A stretch of DNA of 64,000 nucleotides from Helichrysum umbraculigerum (GCA_949592205.1 CATIUR010000003.1:82733001-82797000), one strand, 5' to 3'. Counted from the stretch's first letter, positions 11,630 through 23,521 are shown. Notes: generated by a model not told the origin, from the letters alone. A program made the numbers and translations.

Positions 11630-13547
11630 CGAATGTACAATTGACAGAGGCTGTGGATTTGTTATGGAATAGATTGCTCAGAGAGAAAAGGATCAATAAA
11701 TCTCAGGATTCAAAGCTAGCAGAGCAGGCTGCTAAGATTGTGGAACAGGGGCTATTTTGAAAGCTGCAAGTTTTGAGTCACCGAAGAAACCTAAGTCAAA
11801 GAGAGCTAAATCTGTAACTCCCACTGTTAGGCATAAGATTCTACCCACTGCTACTGCAAAATCTACACCTGCCACTGCTGGTTGTGTTCAAAGCACTGCT
11901 AGTAGTAAACCTAAGCTTGCCACTGTTAACCCAAATCAAACCACAACCACTGCTCCAACCACTGTTACATCAAATACTACCACTGCTACAGAACCTACCA
12001 CTGTTACTGCAAAACCTCAAGCCACTGCTACCCCTGAATCTCAAACCACTGCTACAACTCAACCAACCACTGTTCAAAGACCTCCCACTGATAGAAAAAT
12101 TGAGGTACCATTCACAATTAGAGAAACTTCTGATTTGCCTAAATCTGATTCTGAACTTCCTAAGATTGATCCAAAAGATAAAGGTAAGGGTAAATTGGAA
12201 GAAAAGCCAAAGAAGAAGGAGAAGAAAGTACCACAGAGTGTTGAGTATGATCATGAGGTGGCTTTAAGATTGCAGGCAGAACTTGATGAACAGGAAAGAG
12301 TTAAAGCTGAAAAGAGAAGTGCACCTGAGAAGGAAAGATCTGTGCCTATTCAGACATCTGTTCCAGAAATTGATGAAGTAGATGTATTGCTTACATCTGG
12401 ACAGGTGGTGAAAATGACAAAAGAAGCAAGAAGAATTTATGCAGAGATGAAAGCTAAAGGCTTGGAAGATGATTCTGTGTATAATGCATATATTGAAAAT
12501 AAGAAAGGCAATCCTCTGCAAGTATCATTGAAATAGATCATTGAAAGAGGTAAGAGAGAGAAGAGAGAAAAAGAAGCTGCTAAAAGAAAAGCAAAGAAAC
12601 CAACAAGGGCGGAATTGAAAAATTCATTGGTATGTAAATTGAGAGGAGATAGGATTTCTACTATGAGATTAAGGAAAATGTCTTTGGAAGAATTACAGGA
12701 AATGTATGATAATGATCCATTGGTGAATCCTAAAGCAAGAGAGAGGTTGGAAAAGAAGAGGAAAGAAGATGAAGAAATACAGAAAATGTTAAAAGAAAGA
12801 TATGCTTTGATAGATGAAGAGCTAGAAAAAGAGAAAGAGGAAAAAATAAAGGCTGAAGAGTTTAGAGTGAGAGTTGAAAGTCATAGGAGAACTTTTCAGA
12901 TGATCCAAAGTTCAGATGATCAAGTGATTGATTTAGACAGAGATCGGGAGATTTTAAATCAGATGTTAATGGAAAAACCTGATAGATCTGAGAACACAAA
13001 TATGGGTGATGAAGAGTATTCAAAAATTATTAAATGGGAAGGAATTTGTTTGAGAACTCCTGAAGTGTCATATGAAATCAGAATTGAAAGGAGAAATGGA
13101 GTTGTAACATTTCATAAATCAATGGGAGAGATTCTGAAAAGAATAAATAACTTTGATGTGTATGATATGTACAAAATAGCTTTGGAAAAGGATGTGAAGC
13201 TGATTACAGTTGATATTGAAAGAAATGTGTGGGAATGGTTGAGAATGATGTTTGAGCCTGAACTTTTTGGAGAAATATTTATGTGCTCTGAGATGATTGT
13301 CAGCTGGAAACACTATGCTAGAGCAGGGGTATACTGTATAGCAGTGAAGAATGGGAAATACTTGTATATGCTGGAAGAAAGAGACTATGTTCTGAGTTTA
13401 GCACTTTTGGAACATTTAGTCAAAAAGAAATTACAAGTGGCTGTGAAGACTGATAAGGGCAAGGACATAGTGTATAAGATTTTGAATCAGTATCACAAAA
13501 GGTGTCAATCAAACAAGAAAGGGTCCAAGTCTCCTACAAAAGATTGA
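11630..13547 (+). pseudogene. Element B envelope-position ORF, central and C-terminal parts
   Basis: Continuation of the ORF starting at 10361. Frame 1 runs to about 11748, where a G-run frameshift moves it to the frame of 11754-13547. An in-frame TAG at 12534-12536 divides this frame into pieces of 259 and 310 residues. About 11820-12110 encodes a Thr/Ala/Val/Pro-rich repeat (TTATEPTTVT style). Residues after 12180 are highly charged, and 12560-12910 should form a long coiled coil rich in Glu/Lys/Arg. A globular end follows (about 13020-13480, with KWEGICLRTPEVSYEI and WEWLRMMFEPELFG). Full length would have been about 1,060 residues. Function unknown. Confidence 0.7.
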
Positions 13548-13589
13548 AGAAAACTGAAGAAACTTAATACAATGCAAGATTGATTAAGT

Positions 13590-13601
13590 TTAGGGGGAGA
13601 T
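13590..13601 (+). other. Polypurine tract of element B
   Basis: TTAGGGGGAGATT sits directly before the LTR start TGTTGGGATC, the expected plus-strand priming site for copia elements. Confidence 0.85.
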
Positions 13602-14085
13602 TGTTGGGATCTGAGCAGATTTGATCAAGTGTTGAATGGAATGCTAGCCACTGTTTGTGTTAATGCTTGCCGCGGTTAGAAGAGTTGAAGGCTAGCCACT
13701 GCTAGTTTGTTTGAGTTGATGCCACTGTTTAGTATATACTTAGAATTAGTAAGGTATATTGTGTAGCCACTGTTAGTGGAAAATACATGTAGCCACTGTT
13801 AATGTAATTAATGAGTCGGTTAGTTTGTTAGAGTTATTTATGGGATAAGTACGTATACCATAATGACTACAGATTGTATAGGACTCTATGATTTATAAAT
13901 AGAGATCCTGGTAGCATAAGATAGATATACAATATAGGTTACGATTAGCTTCAAGGTAAAAACCCTAATACTCAAGTGTATTCTTATTATTCTCATAATA
14001 ATATTGAAGCTTTTGGTAATAATTGTTTTACGTGCATATTACATAAACAATCTTCTTGATAGTTGTTAATTGTTATTCCGCAACA
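13602..14085 (+). mobile_element. Element B 3' LTR (Ty1/copia)
   Basis: 484-bp LTR, TGTTGGGATC to CCGCAACA. It has a TATA box (TTTATAAATAGAG near 13890) and five CCACTGTT/CCACTGCT words upstream of it (13640-13800). The next five bases (TATTA, 14086-14090) would be the target-site duplication; the partner lies beyond the truncated left end. Confidence 0.85.
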
Positions 14086-14454
14086 TATTAACAATTTAAT
14101 TCAAAACAATATTATAAAGATCGTTAAGGGATTGTCAAAGTCGCTCCAGGTTCGTCAAATACGGCTGTGGTTTGATAGAATACGAGTTAGGGTTTTAAAA
14201 TACGTATATATATCAAGTCTGACCGACACGGGATCGCGTCGCGACCTGGATATAATCGCGTCACGATTAGACTGGCAAATCGCGTCGTGATACATGAGTA
14301 ATCGCGTCGCGATTCTGAGAAATCCTGAAACCCTAATTTTGTAATTAATGCATTTGACTTTGACTTATTTAATTAGAAAATCTTTTCTTTTCTTGTATGC
14401 GAAATGAATTTGAGAACGAACCTACAAATGAAGCATTTAGTGACGGATGTCACA
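14086..14454 (-). mobile_element. LTR fragment I, minus strand, with ATCGCGTCGCGAT words
   Basis: Tentative: on the minus strand a gypsy-like LTR start TGTGACATCC begins at 14454, and the sequence runs to the copia B edge at 14085. It contains four copies of the odd palindrome ATCGCG-T-CGCGAT or near variants at 14233-14313, about 20-25 bp apart. No partner LTR or coding part is visible, so the family is unassigned. Confidence 0.45.
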
Positions 14455-15301
14455 ACAACTACCGCTACGCTAACTAGCTACCCTTTCTAATTCTCCTCTA
14501 ACTCCTAAGAGTAGTGCTAGAGAGAGAAAGTAGAGAGAGAGAGAGAGTGTGTGAGAGAGAAAGTGAGAATTCTTGTTGAAGAATGGTGTGTGGAATGAGG
14601 TGAATGAGCCCTCTATTTATAGGCAAGCCTTGGATCCAAGAGTACAAGTCCACAAGCATGCGTACAAGCAAACGAAGCAAAAACGAGGTCGTGTGAGACC
14701 AAAACAGGCTATGTACGGCCCTGTAGAGGCCGTGTACGGCTTCCTACAGGCTGTGTACAGCTCTATGGAGGCCGTGTACGGCCCTGTGGTGGCCGTGTGA
14801 CTTTTCTGACTTTTCTCGCAACTTCGGAAGGCCGTATCTTCTTCGTTTCGCGTCCGTTTGACCCGATTCTTTTGCCTACGGCTTCATAATTCTGTTACGC
14901 TTCTAATGATGCCAATTTGGTAGAAATTGGATGTGTGGGGCCCAGGCGTGTCCAGAATACATTTTGTAGCTTTCGGCTGCGCTGTATCTTGCATAACTTT
15001 TTCATCCTTGATCCGTTTTGAGCAATCCTTATATCCACGTTCTCGTAATCTCCATAGCTACAAAATAAGATAAATGTGAGGTCTTGGTATGGAATTTACA
15101 GTAGATTTAGGGTTTTGCTCAATCTGGTGCCCATTTCAGTGTATTTTCAGCCCTTTTCGTATAGTTTTGGAAAGTCCGTCAAGTTTTCACCTTTATAACA
15201 AAATATGATAAATAATGATGTTTTAAGAATGTTTTTGTTATAAAAGGCCTAAATATGGGGTCAATAATATAGGTAAAAATGTGACTTTTTGCGCTACATC
15301 A
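14455..15301 (-). mobile_element. LTR fragment H, minus strand, relative of the Athila-like F LTR
   Basis: On the minus strand it starts TGATGTAGCGCAAAAAGTCA, matching the F LTR start TGATGTGACG(C/T)AAAAA. It then shares the TATAAATAGAGGG promoter (14611-14623), the following CACACCATTCTTC leader and the CT-rich tract (14519-14565). A word array of GGCCGTGTACGGCC type lies upstream of the TATA box. It ends abruptly near 14460, so the downstream half of the LTR is missing. Bases 15302-15306 (CACAC) may be its target duplication. Confidence 0.7.
14704..14806 (-). repeat. Word array GGCCGTGTACGGCC in LTR H
   Basis: Six to seven copies of GGC(C/T)GTGTACGGCC or degenerate forms, each about 20 bp from the next, ending about 80 bp upstream (minus strand) of the TATA box. 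The word is an inverted repeat with a two-base centre. It is the counterpart of the CCGTATACGG array in the F LTRs. Confidence 0.9.
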
Positions 15302-15705
15302 CACACTATTCCTATAACTACTCCTAGTCTTGCATCACTTCTCCTTTAATTGTACACAGTTGATCAGGCTATGTTAAATTAAATTCGAATGATACAATAA
15401 CTGAACTAGTCATACTTAAAAGGAATACCAACTTAATAGTCGACCGATACGGGTGGGTAAAGGGATGTCATCAGTCCCTTAACAGTGGAAAACGAATCTC
15501 GACTCTCGTCTTCGTAATCGGATGATATGATAATAAATGAGGCTGCCATTGTCTATGGCAAGTTGTAATATCATATAAGGTTTTCATATGTAAGCATGTA
15601 TGAATGTGATGTGATTTCTCACGTGGAATGTTTGTCATGTAACGGTTATAATTTGGGACTACTAATGCAACCTAGTTCGCTATAACCTTGGCTCTGATAC
15701 CAATC
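15302..15705 (-). other. Element G leader and primer-binding site
   Basis: About 400 bp of leader with similarity to the leader of A (shared ATAGCCTGATCAACT segment, minus strand). At 15690-15702 the minus strand reads TGGTATCAGAGCC, the initiator-Met tRNA primer site. Gag-pol of G is not in the window: H cuts the leader at 15301. Confidence 0.8.
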
Positions 15706-16013
15706 TGTCACACCCTGTCGTGGCGAAATCATGACGGAGCGCGACTATCACGAAAATCACAACAAAGATTACATCGAACGACCTCTATATGAGTCGTTTT
15801 GAATAAATACATTTCGAATGATACATTATTTCAACTTCACCAATATGCAAGAATAGTTATACAATTAAATCTCTTGAAAATGCCTTTGTTATATGAGTGA
15901 CTCCATGAGTGATGCCTCTACGGCTATGCTAATACAACAAGTCCTTAGTTACCTGAGAATAACATGATAAAGCGGATCAACATAAAGTTGGTGAGCTCAT
16001 ATGTTTGGACATA

Positions 16014-16450
16014 TTTAGATAGTTATTGCAAAACACGCAATAAAATGAAAAGTTTAGTGACTATTGCATCTACCCGCAATATCGTGAAAAGTATTGTAAT
16101 CGGTAACATGAACCGGAAGATTTAGATAGTTATTCTGAAACACGCAATAAAAAGAAAAGTTTAGTGACTATTGCGTCTACCCGCAATATCATGAAAAGTA
16201 TTGTAATCGGTAACATGAACCACAAGATTTAGATAGTTATTGCAAAACACGCAATAAAACGAAAAGTTTAGTGACTATGGCATCTACTCGCAATATCATG
16301 AAAAATATTGTAATCGGTAACATGAACCACAAGATTTAGATAGGTTTCGTAATAAAATGAAAAGTTTAGTGACTATTGCATCTACCCGCAATATCATGAA
16401 AAGTATTGTAAGCGGTAACATGAACCACAAGATTTTGATAGTTGTTGCAC
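16014..16450 (-). repeat. 107-bp tandem repeat in LTR G
   Basis: About four copies of a 107-bp unit starting near TTTAGATAGTTATTGC (16014, 16121, 16228, 16335), with a shortened last copy near 16434. Units differ by scattered substitutions and one has a deletion at 16341-16350. It lies just inside the conserved hairpin of this LTR. Confidence 0.9.
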
Positions 16451-17989
16451 GAATGCAAAATAAAGTAATACTACAGCCATGAGCTCATGCATTTGAAACC
16501 TTAACATGTTGTAGTTGGTGCCTCTTTTAAGTGTCTAATCCAAAACACTTAATGTCCTCAGATGATTATGCATCCGTTTGACTACCGGTCATGTTAGCGC
16601 GACTAACCCAGACGGGGGGTGTCAACCCAATAGATCTATTAACAACATTCACGTTTAAGTCCATAACTAACGAATCATGATATGAGAGGCCTTAGTGGAT
16701 TAATATGTTACTCATGCAATACGTATATGTTTTTTGTGTACTTGTTTTCATAATACCATGAGCATGTATTCTCACCCCAGAGTAGTTCAAAACAGGTAAA
16801 AGTGGGGCCATGAGACTCAACTAGTGAGTTACGCATGTGCTAGCGTTTAAAAGCGAGTGTGTGTTTATCCAAAATGACTTCCTAGTGCCCTAAACGCATA
16901 AGTCATCTGTATAAGTAGATAGCTAATTGCCCATCTATGCTAGTTGTTCACATCAACTAATAAGTTTATGTATATATCATTTTTAAAAATGTGTACAACC
17001 CGTTGATGATGTTTTTGTAGTAATATTTCTCAAAAATATTATTATTCTCGTTTCGTTTCATACTTTGTACTTATGTTTTCTTGAGAATATAACCATTTCG
17101 TTAAAAAGTATACGTTACATGTTTATAAGTCGTTATATATAGTTTGCGTTAGAGTTTTAATAGTTAAACGCTTAAAACATTTAATTCCTTATTCCTTGTC
17201 CTTAACAGATTCTGCCAGCTTTTTAACCTTCCGTATGACGTTATTTTGACTAGTCAAACCTTAGTGTTTTGTCATGAAAATTTTACCATAAGTTCATACA
17301 TTTTTAGATTCAGTAAAAAGTTAATTTCATAATTTTTGATCAAGTATAAGGTGTTCAAAAAAATATATGAAGACATAAGGGTCCAGCAGCTATATTCTCC
17401 AGATAGTCTTCAAAAAATTCATTCTTTGACCAAGTTATGCTCGTCCTCACAAAATGAGAAAAGACAACTAAAAAGGGTAACAGAAAATGTGATCTTTAGG
17501 AAAATGATTCATGCTTTTTGGACTTGTAGATAAAAAGTTAGAATCACTCAAAGTAAGTCCAGATTGTCTCCAGAAAATAGATTTGACACTTGTTCTCATA
17601 AAATCGATTTGGGTATCAAAACTTGTCCAAAGTGCATGAAACCAGTTGGGTTTGAAAGCTAACATCTTAAAGTAAATTTTGACTTAAGAATAACTTGTTT
17701 TGGTCATGTAAATCTCAAGTTATCATGTCATGATTTTCATCTTCAGTTTCTGTCCAGTTTCTATTTTAAGTTCACAAGTTTATGAAGTGGTTTAAACATT
17801 AAAAATCATGATTTTTAGCATATTTTGAGCTAAGATTTTAGTGAGTGAACATCTAGCATAAGTAATACATGGAATTCATGAATTTAAGAAGTTACTAATT
17901 ACCTTGTTCTTAGTTAAGAAGATGAAGATGATGATAGATGAAGATGATGAAGATGATTGAAGATGGTTGAAGATTGAGAGGGAAGTGAA

Positions 17990-17990
17990 C

Positions 17991-18027
<37 letters not shown>

Positions 18028-18050
18028 GTGTATATGTGTGTGTTTGTTTT
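17990..18050 (+). repeat. (TG)n microsatellite
   Basis: TG repeats interrupted by short TATA stretches, within LTR G. ORFs on the opposite strand here (His-Thr repeats) are artefacts of this repeat. Confidence 0.95.
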
Positions 18051-19019
18051 TGAGTGAGTGTTGGAATGAAAGAAGTGAGGGCATGGGGGATGGGTAGAAA
18101 ACTGTAACACCCCGCAACTTCGACATAATTATAAACGTAATTGGCATGCATTTTAGGCCAATTCCCTACTTGAGTGAATTCACAACACATTTTAGAGGTA
18201 AGTCTAGCAAAGCCCAACTAGTTAATACGCGTAGTATTACATATTTTGCCACTCGTATAAATACGTACAAAACAATTGGATCAAACGCGACAAAATATAC
18301 GAGTGTTGGTGAACATAATTATTTAATAAAACCAAATTATTAAATAAACTTAACGTTTACTAAATATTATATTGATAATATTTACAAAGTACTTTATAAC
18401 GTATAACGTTTATTTCGTAAACAGAAACAACTCAAAACAGATTCGTAAAAACAAAAATAAAACAAAGTTATAAATTATACGATTCAACTAAATTATTTAT
18501 ATAAAATATCTCAACTAAAAAATATATATATATTCAATAATACATTTAAAACCTTAAAATTTAAAATATTCTAACGTTTAACGATCGGGTAAATGAACAC
18601 GGGTAAAATACCACAAATTTGGGACAAAGTCCCCTCCCTTTTTGGACCCCAAAACCGGCTCCACCTCCCACCCTCATTTTCATTTCACCTTCTCTCTCTC
18701 TACTCTCATTCTCTCTCAAACCTCTCTCTAAAAACCGTCAAAAATCACTAAAAACTACCACAAAAACGACTCGAATCACTTAGCTTCTTTGGAATAAAAC
18801 ACTCACGGGATCACGATCTACACTTCTATCTTTTCGGAATTCAAAACCGACACGCGTAAGTTTCCGACACTTTTCGAAAACTCTTAGATTTCGGTATTTT
18901 CTTTGTTATTTCATGTTTATAATGATTAATATACCATGTATTAGTGTTATATCAACTTATTATGCCCAAAAATCCCTTGAAAAATGCTTTAAGAATCGAA
19001 ATCCACACAAAAATCGCGA

Positions 19020-19270
19020 ACAGCTCGTTCTGCGGATCGAGATCGATTTTCGCGAGTCGATATTTGGACTTGCGGGTCGACTTGACTTGCGGATCGCCTT
19101 GACTTGCGAGTCGACTTGACCTGCGGTCGACTTGACTTGCTAGTCGACTTGACCTGCGGATCGACTTGACTTGCGAGTGGACTTGACCTGCGGATCGACT
19201 TGACCTGCGGATCGACTTGACCTGCGGATCCACTTGACTTGTGGATCCACTTGGGAGTTGACTTATTAAC
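19020..19270 (+). repeat. Word array CTTGACCTGCGGATCGA / CTTGACTTGCGAGTCGA in LTR C
   Basis: About a dozen 17-bp units in two alternating versions, one containing the palindrome AGTCGACT. A second copy of the array, with a different unit count, is in the other LTR at 44264-44475. Confidence 0.9.
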
Positions 19271-19331
19271 TGCGAGTTGACTTTTTGAAAAAGTGCATTT
19301 TTGATCCTAAACGATGAATTTTGACACATTC

Positions 19332-19377
<46 letters not shown>

Positions 19378-20040
19378 ACTTTCGGATAAAATAATAGAAA
19401 ATTTAAGGATATTTTCACGCTAATCATTAAACATCTTCAAGAATCAAACCTTTATGGTATAACTCGCACATGAAACACATATACTTTGGGAAGTATACAA
19501 CACGAAAAATATAATAATAATACTTTAAATTATTATTACGAAAACTCACCAACGAGCCGTACATGTTTTCCAAAACATAAACGTATAAACAAACATGTGG
19601 ACATAACTTGGTTGTACGAACACTATCATGGATGGTCGACTTGGACATCTACATACTTATTAAATCTCATACGTTTAGGGCGTTAGGAGATTTCGGACTA
19701 TACTTGGGCTTTAGGCTTTGCTAGCACTCGCACTTTACTTAGCTCAACAGGTGAGTTCACAGCCCCTACTTTTACCGTTTTACTACTTTTGAACAGGGGT
19801 GGAAAAAATAGTCAACTGCTTTTACTTACATGATGGTATAATTGTTTTACTCGAACGATTAGAGTACTTGAAACTGTTAAACTCTTACACGAATTGCATT
19901 TTATGAAATAACGTTTTCATATTACAAACTACTACAAACGAGTTAAACTATATTTGATAAACCGGAGAACGACCGGTACTGTTTTGGAAAATGCAGGAAA
20001 ATGACCAGCAACACTTTTTACTAAACTGATTGATCAACTA

Positions 20041-20380
20041 ATGGGTCCTACTGACATAGACCAGATCCTACTGACATGGATCCAGGGACACTGACACTCC
20101 CTACCATTTGAACCCTACTGACATGGGTACTAGATCCTACTGGCATGGATCCAGGGATACTGACACTCCCTACCATTTGAACCCTACTGACATGGGTACT
20201 AGATCCTACTGACATGGATCCAGGGACACTAACACTCCCTACCATTTGAACCCTACTGACATGGGTACCAGATCCTTCTGATATGGATCCGTTATACTTG
20301 TTAAACACGGGACACTGACACTCCCTACCACTTGAACCCTACTGACATAGGTACTGGATCCTACTGACATGGATCCACTA
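20041..20380 (+). repeat. 69-bp tandem repeat in LTR C
   Basis: Units with CTGACATGGATCCAGGGACA recur at 20071, 20140, 20209 and 20278, then after a short interruption a further unit at about 20307. Because 69 is a multiple of three, the repeat keeps an accidental reading frame open on the minus strand (23-residue periodicity); I do not regard that as a gene. Confidence 0.9.
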
Positions 20381-21013
20381 AACAACTAATAGGATATACT
20401 GACATTCCTACAAACAACTAATAGGATACTGACATTCCTACAAACAACTAATATGATACTGCTTTCCTACGACACGTAAACTGTATTTTGGGCAGACATC
20501 CCACGAAAACGGTATTTTGGGTAACATCCTAACCAAACAAACTTTTGGATAATGTTCCACAAAACATCACTTATTTGCTATGGAAAAACGTTACAAACAC
20601 ATTGAGTATGAAACTTTACGCGTAAACATAAAACCTGTGAATTCACTCAACCTCGTTGTTGACTTTTACTATGTTTTTCAGGGAATTAGCTTCACATAAG
20701 AACCGCCTGCACATATGGAAATCTAGGCGACCCGTGAAGCTTTTAGGATGCCAACTTTTTGAAACATATGGATTTCTTTTGTATAACTAATCTGTTTTAG
20801 TCATATTTACGAAATCCACTTTTGTATAACTTCACTACTTATACGATTCGATGAATCGTAAAACTTTGTAACTATTACTTTGGCATCTTAATATATATGT
20901 TCTGTTGTAATCATATGCTCTGATACATATGAATGTACAATGTTGGCGTCATTACCACCATACTTAACTAAATGCTTCCGCTAAACTCAATCAACGAATT
21001 TAGGGGTGTGACA

Positions 21014-22537
21014 GATTGGTATCAGAGTCATTGGTTATAGCGAACTAGATTCGTTAGGTGACTTACAGACCTTAGAGACCTAGACTATAGCATTGGCTAG
21101 AACGCACATGCATACACACATTTGCATACGACTAAAACTATCGTTACGACACATCGATACGCGTAAACTGTTACTCGAACCGTGCTACATTCGATTCGTT
21201 CAATCTCACTCTGATCTTATATGAACCTGATCGTATTAAACGATTGATGAAAAGAAGTATATATTCAGCATCATATAATGACGCCTGGCCAACGTGATTA
21301 TATAATACTAAGTACATATGGGCGTTTCATAGTCGTAAGGTACATGATGGGAATTCTTCTCGTTGTTTGATAACATATTTATGTGAAACATCATTCTTCA
21401 CATTTCTCACTTTGGCGTTGGCTACAATTTGAACTACTACTCAGTCATGTTTGACAACTATTCGGTCGTGTTGACCACTGTGCGAACAAACTCTTACTCT
21501 CTAACGGACCAAACAAAATTGTACTAAATGTTTAATGAACGGAACCGACGACTCACCAATCGGATAGACGAGGGGAAACAGAGATTGTTATATGCATCGA
21601 AGATTTATGAACCTCTCAGGTACTATGCGAACGAAGCATAGCAATGTGCTACTTCTCGATAATCGAGACGGAGTCTCACACAATCACTTGGGTGATCGGA
21701 CCTAATCTTGCGAAACGAATCACGAGTAGCAAACTTTATCGCACCAAAGACCTATGAACTATATTTTGAAATGTTCATTTCACAAACAACTATACTGGAA
21801 GGGTTTTTTTTCCTATTAATTATTTACCAGAATGATTTTTCTAAACGGATACGAATGGATGTATTACAACAAACGACATATCAGATTTTTGACAAAGTTT
21901 TTCTAACGAAATACCTAACGAAAAATTTTCAAACGATTTATAATGGACGAGGTTCAACCATTTATACCCAACATAAATTTATTTCTTGATCACGAATTGA
22001 TCACTATTTTGACTGAGTGTCAATGATTTACACATAACTTGTTTATAATTAAACAACGAATGATTTGCAATCAATCTTATCAACTGTTTTCAAACAAACA
22101 TTTTGTCATGATTTGACCACAACTTGAACAACAAATTGAACATTTCGAATCATCAACTGTTTTGACAATTGTTTATCATTTCGAACTACAACCGCAACGT
22201 TTACGCTCCGACAGCACTCGGACGCGCGTACATTCTCAGAACAAAGGATACACAACAGGATTCCTACGTCAATATCAATATGTATTAGTAAACTATTACT
22301 ACACTTTAACGTTACACCATTCGAATGTCGATTCGAACCCAACACTTGGTAAACATTGACCACTTCTCGAACGCACGACTGATCTAACTATACCGCGAGT
22401 ATACAAAATCGTTAGAACTTTTATAGCAACTTAGATCGCTATACTTTTGACAAACGCAATTTTTCGGAAAACATACGCGGCGGGCGTTCCGACTTGATCT
22501 TAAATCTCGGGACGAGATTCCTCTAATAGGGGGAGAA
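21014..22537 (+). mobile_element. Element C internal region: primer site, leader and polypurine tract, no gag-pol
   Basis: Only 1.5 kb lies between the LTRs. It has a primer site at 21017-21029 (TGGTATCAGAGTC, one mismatch from the initiator-Met site) and a leader block at about 21245-21345 almost the same as in element E (52550-52650). The polypurine tract AGGGGGAGAA lies at 22528-22537, preceded by CTCGGGACGAGATTC as in E. No gag, protease, RT or integrase is recognisable; the short ORFs at 21708-22363 look random. This is a deletion derivative that could move only with proteins supplied by a relative. Confidence 0.8.
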
Positions 22538-22953
22538 TATAACACCCCGCAACTTCGACATAATTATAAACGTAATTGGCACGCATTTTAGGCTAATTCC
22601 CTACTAGAGTGAATTCACAACACATTTTAGAGTTAAGTCTAGCAAAGCCCAACTAGTTAATACGCGTAGTATTACATATTTTACGACTCGTATAAATACG
22701 TACAAAACAATTGGATCAAACGCGACAAAATATACGACTGTTGGTGAACATAATTATTTAATGAAATGAAATTATTAAATAACCTTAACGTTTACTAAAT
22801 ATTATGTTGATAATATTTACAAAGTACTTTATAACGTATAACGTTTATTTCGTAAACTGAAACAACTCAAAACAGATTCGTAAAAATAAAAATAAAACAA
22901 AGTTATAAATTATACGATTCAACTAAATTATTTATATAAAATATCTCAACTAA

Positions 22954-23021
<68 letters not shown>

Positions 23022-23521
23022 AATACATTTAAAACCTTAAAATTTAAAATATTTTAACGTTAAACGATCGGGTAAACGAACACGGGTAAAATACCACAAA
23101 TTTGGGACAAAGTCCCCTTCCTTTTTGGACCGCAAAACCGGCTCCACCTCGCACCCTCATTTTCATTTCACCTTCTCTCTATCTACTCTCATTCTCTCTC
23201 AAACCTCTCTCTAAAAACCACCAAAAATCACTAAAAACTACAACAAAAACGACTCGAATCACTTGGCTTCTTTGGAATAAACCACTCATGGGATCACGAT
23301 CTACACTTCTATCTTTTCGGAATTCAAAACCGACACGCGTAAGTTTCCGACACTTTTCGAAAACTCTTAGATTTCGATATTTTTTTTGTTATTTCATGTT
23401 TATAATGATTAATATACCATGTATTAGTGTTATATCAACTTATTATGCCCAAAAATCCCTTGAAAAACGCTTTAAGAATCGAAATCCACACAAAAAATCG
23501 CGAACAGCTCGCTCTGCGGAT
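22538..23521 (+). mobile_element. Element C 3' LTR, first part
   Basis: Homologous to 18103-19028 (first base pair mutated, TA for TG) and including a longer AT microsatellite (22959-23014). The LTR is interrupted after CGGAT (23517-23521), the target duplication of element F, and resumes at 44264. Confidence 0.9.
22959..23014 (+). repeat. (AT)n microsatellite
   Basis: About 28 AT repeats; the homologous site in the other C LTR (18524-18533) has only about five. It is an expansion inside the LTR. Confidence 0.95.

Larger units (their letters stand above)
15706..18102 (-). mobile_element. Element G LTR, Tekay-type, minus strand, interrupted by C
   Basis: LTR edge TGTCACACC at 15706 next to the primer site. 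The body shares the conserved hairpins of the gypsy LTRs: a CAAC/GTTG stem at 15978-15990 with a minus-strand ATTCTCAG|GT acceptor beside it, and a CCCCA/TGGGG stem near 16775-16810. A block with the minus-strand order CATCAACGGGTTGT (about 16985) also matches A and D. It is interrupted at 18102 by C, with AAAAC (18098-18102) as the likely target duplication. Its far end is not visible. Unlike its relatives it has no obvious palindromic word array. Confidence 0.7.
18103..21013 (+). mobile_element. Element C 5' LTR (gypsy)
   Basis: 2,911-bp LTR, TGTAACACCC to GGTGTGACA, directly followed by a primer site. Features in order: CT-rich leader at 18690-18730, a good 5' splice donor GTAAGT at 18856, a word array at 19020-19270, an AT microsatellite at 19330-19370, the CAGCCCCT/AGGGG hairpin region near 19757-19797, a 69-bp tandem repeat at 20041-20380, the TCAAC/GTTGA hairpin at 20647-20662 and a 3' splice acceptor (TTTTTCAG at 20681). 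The second LTR copy starts at 22538 and is split by element F. Confidence 0.9.

Noticed and set aside
17876..18217. His/Thr-repeat minus-strand ORFs
   Set aside because: Translations of a (TG)n microsatellite and GAAGATGAT repeats inside LTR G.
20048..20308. 86-residue minus-strand ORF with 23-residue repeats
   Set aside because: Produced by a 69-bp tandem repeat in LTR C; no start context, promoter or family resemblance.
22959..23014. AT-rich tract as a replication origin or matrix-attachment site
   Set aside because: A simple microsatellite expansion; the homologous LTR has only a few repeats.
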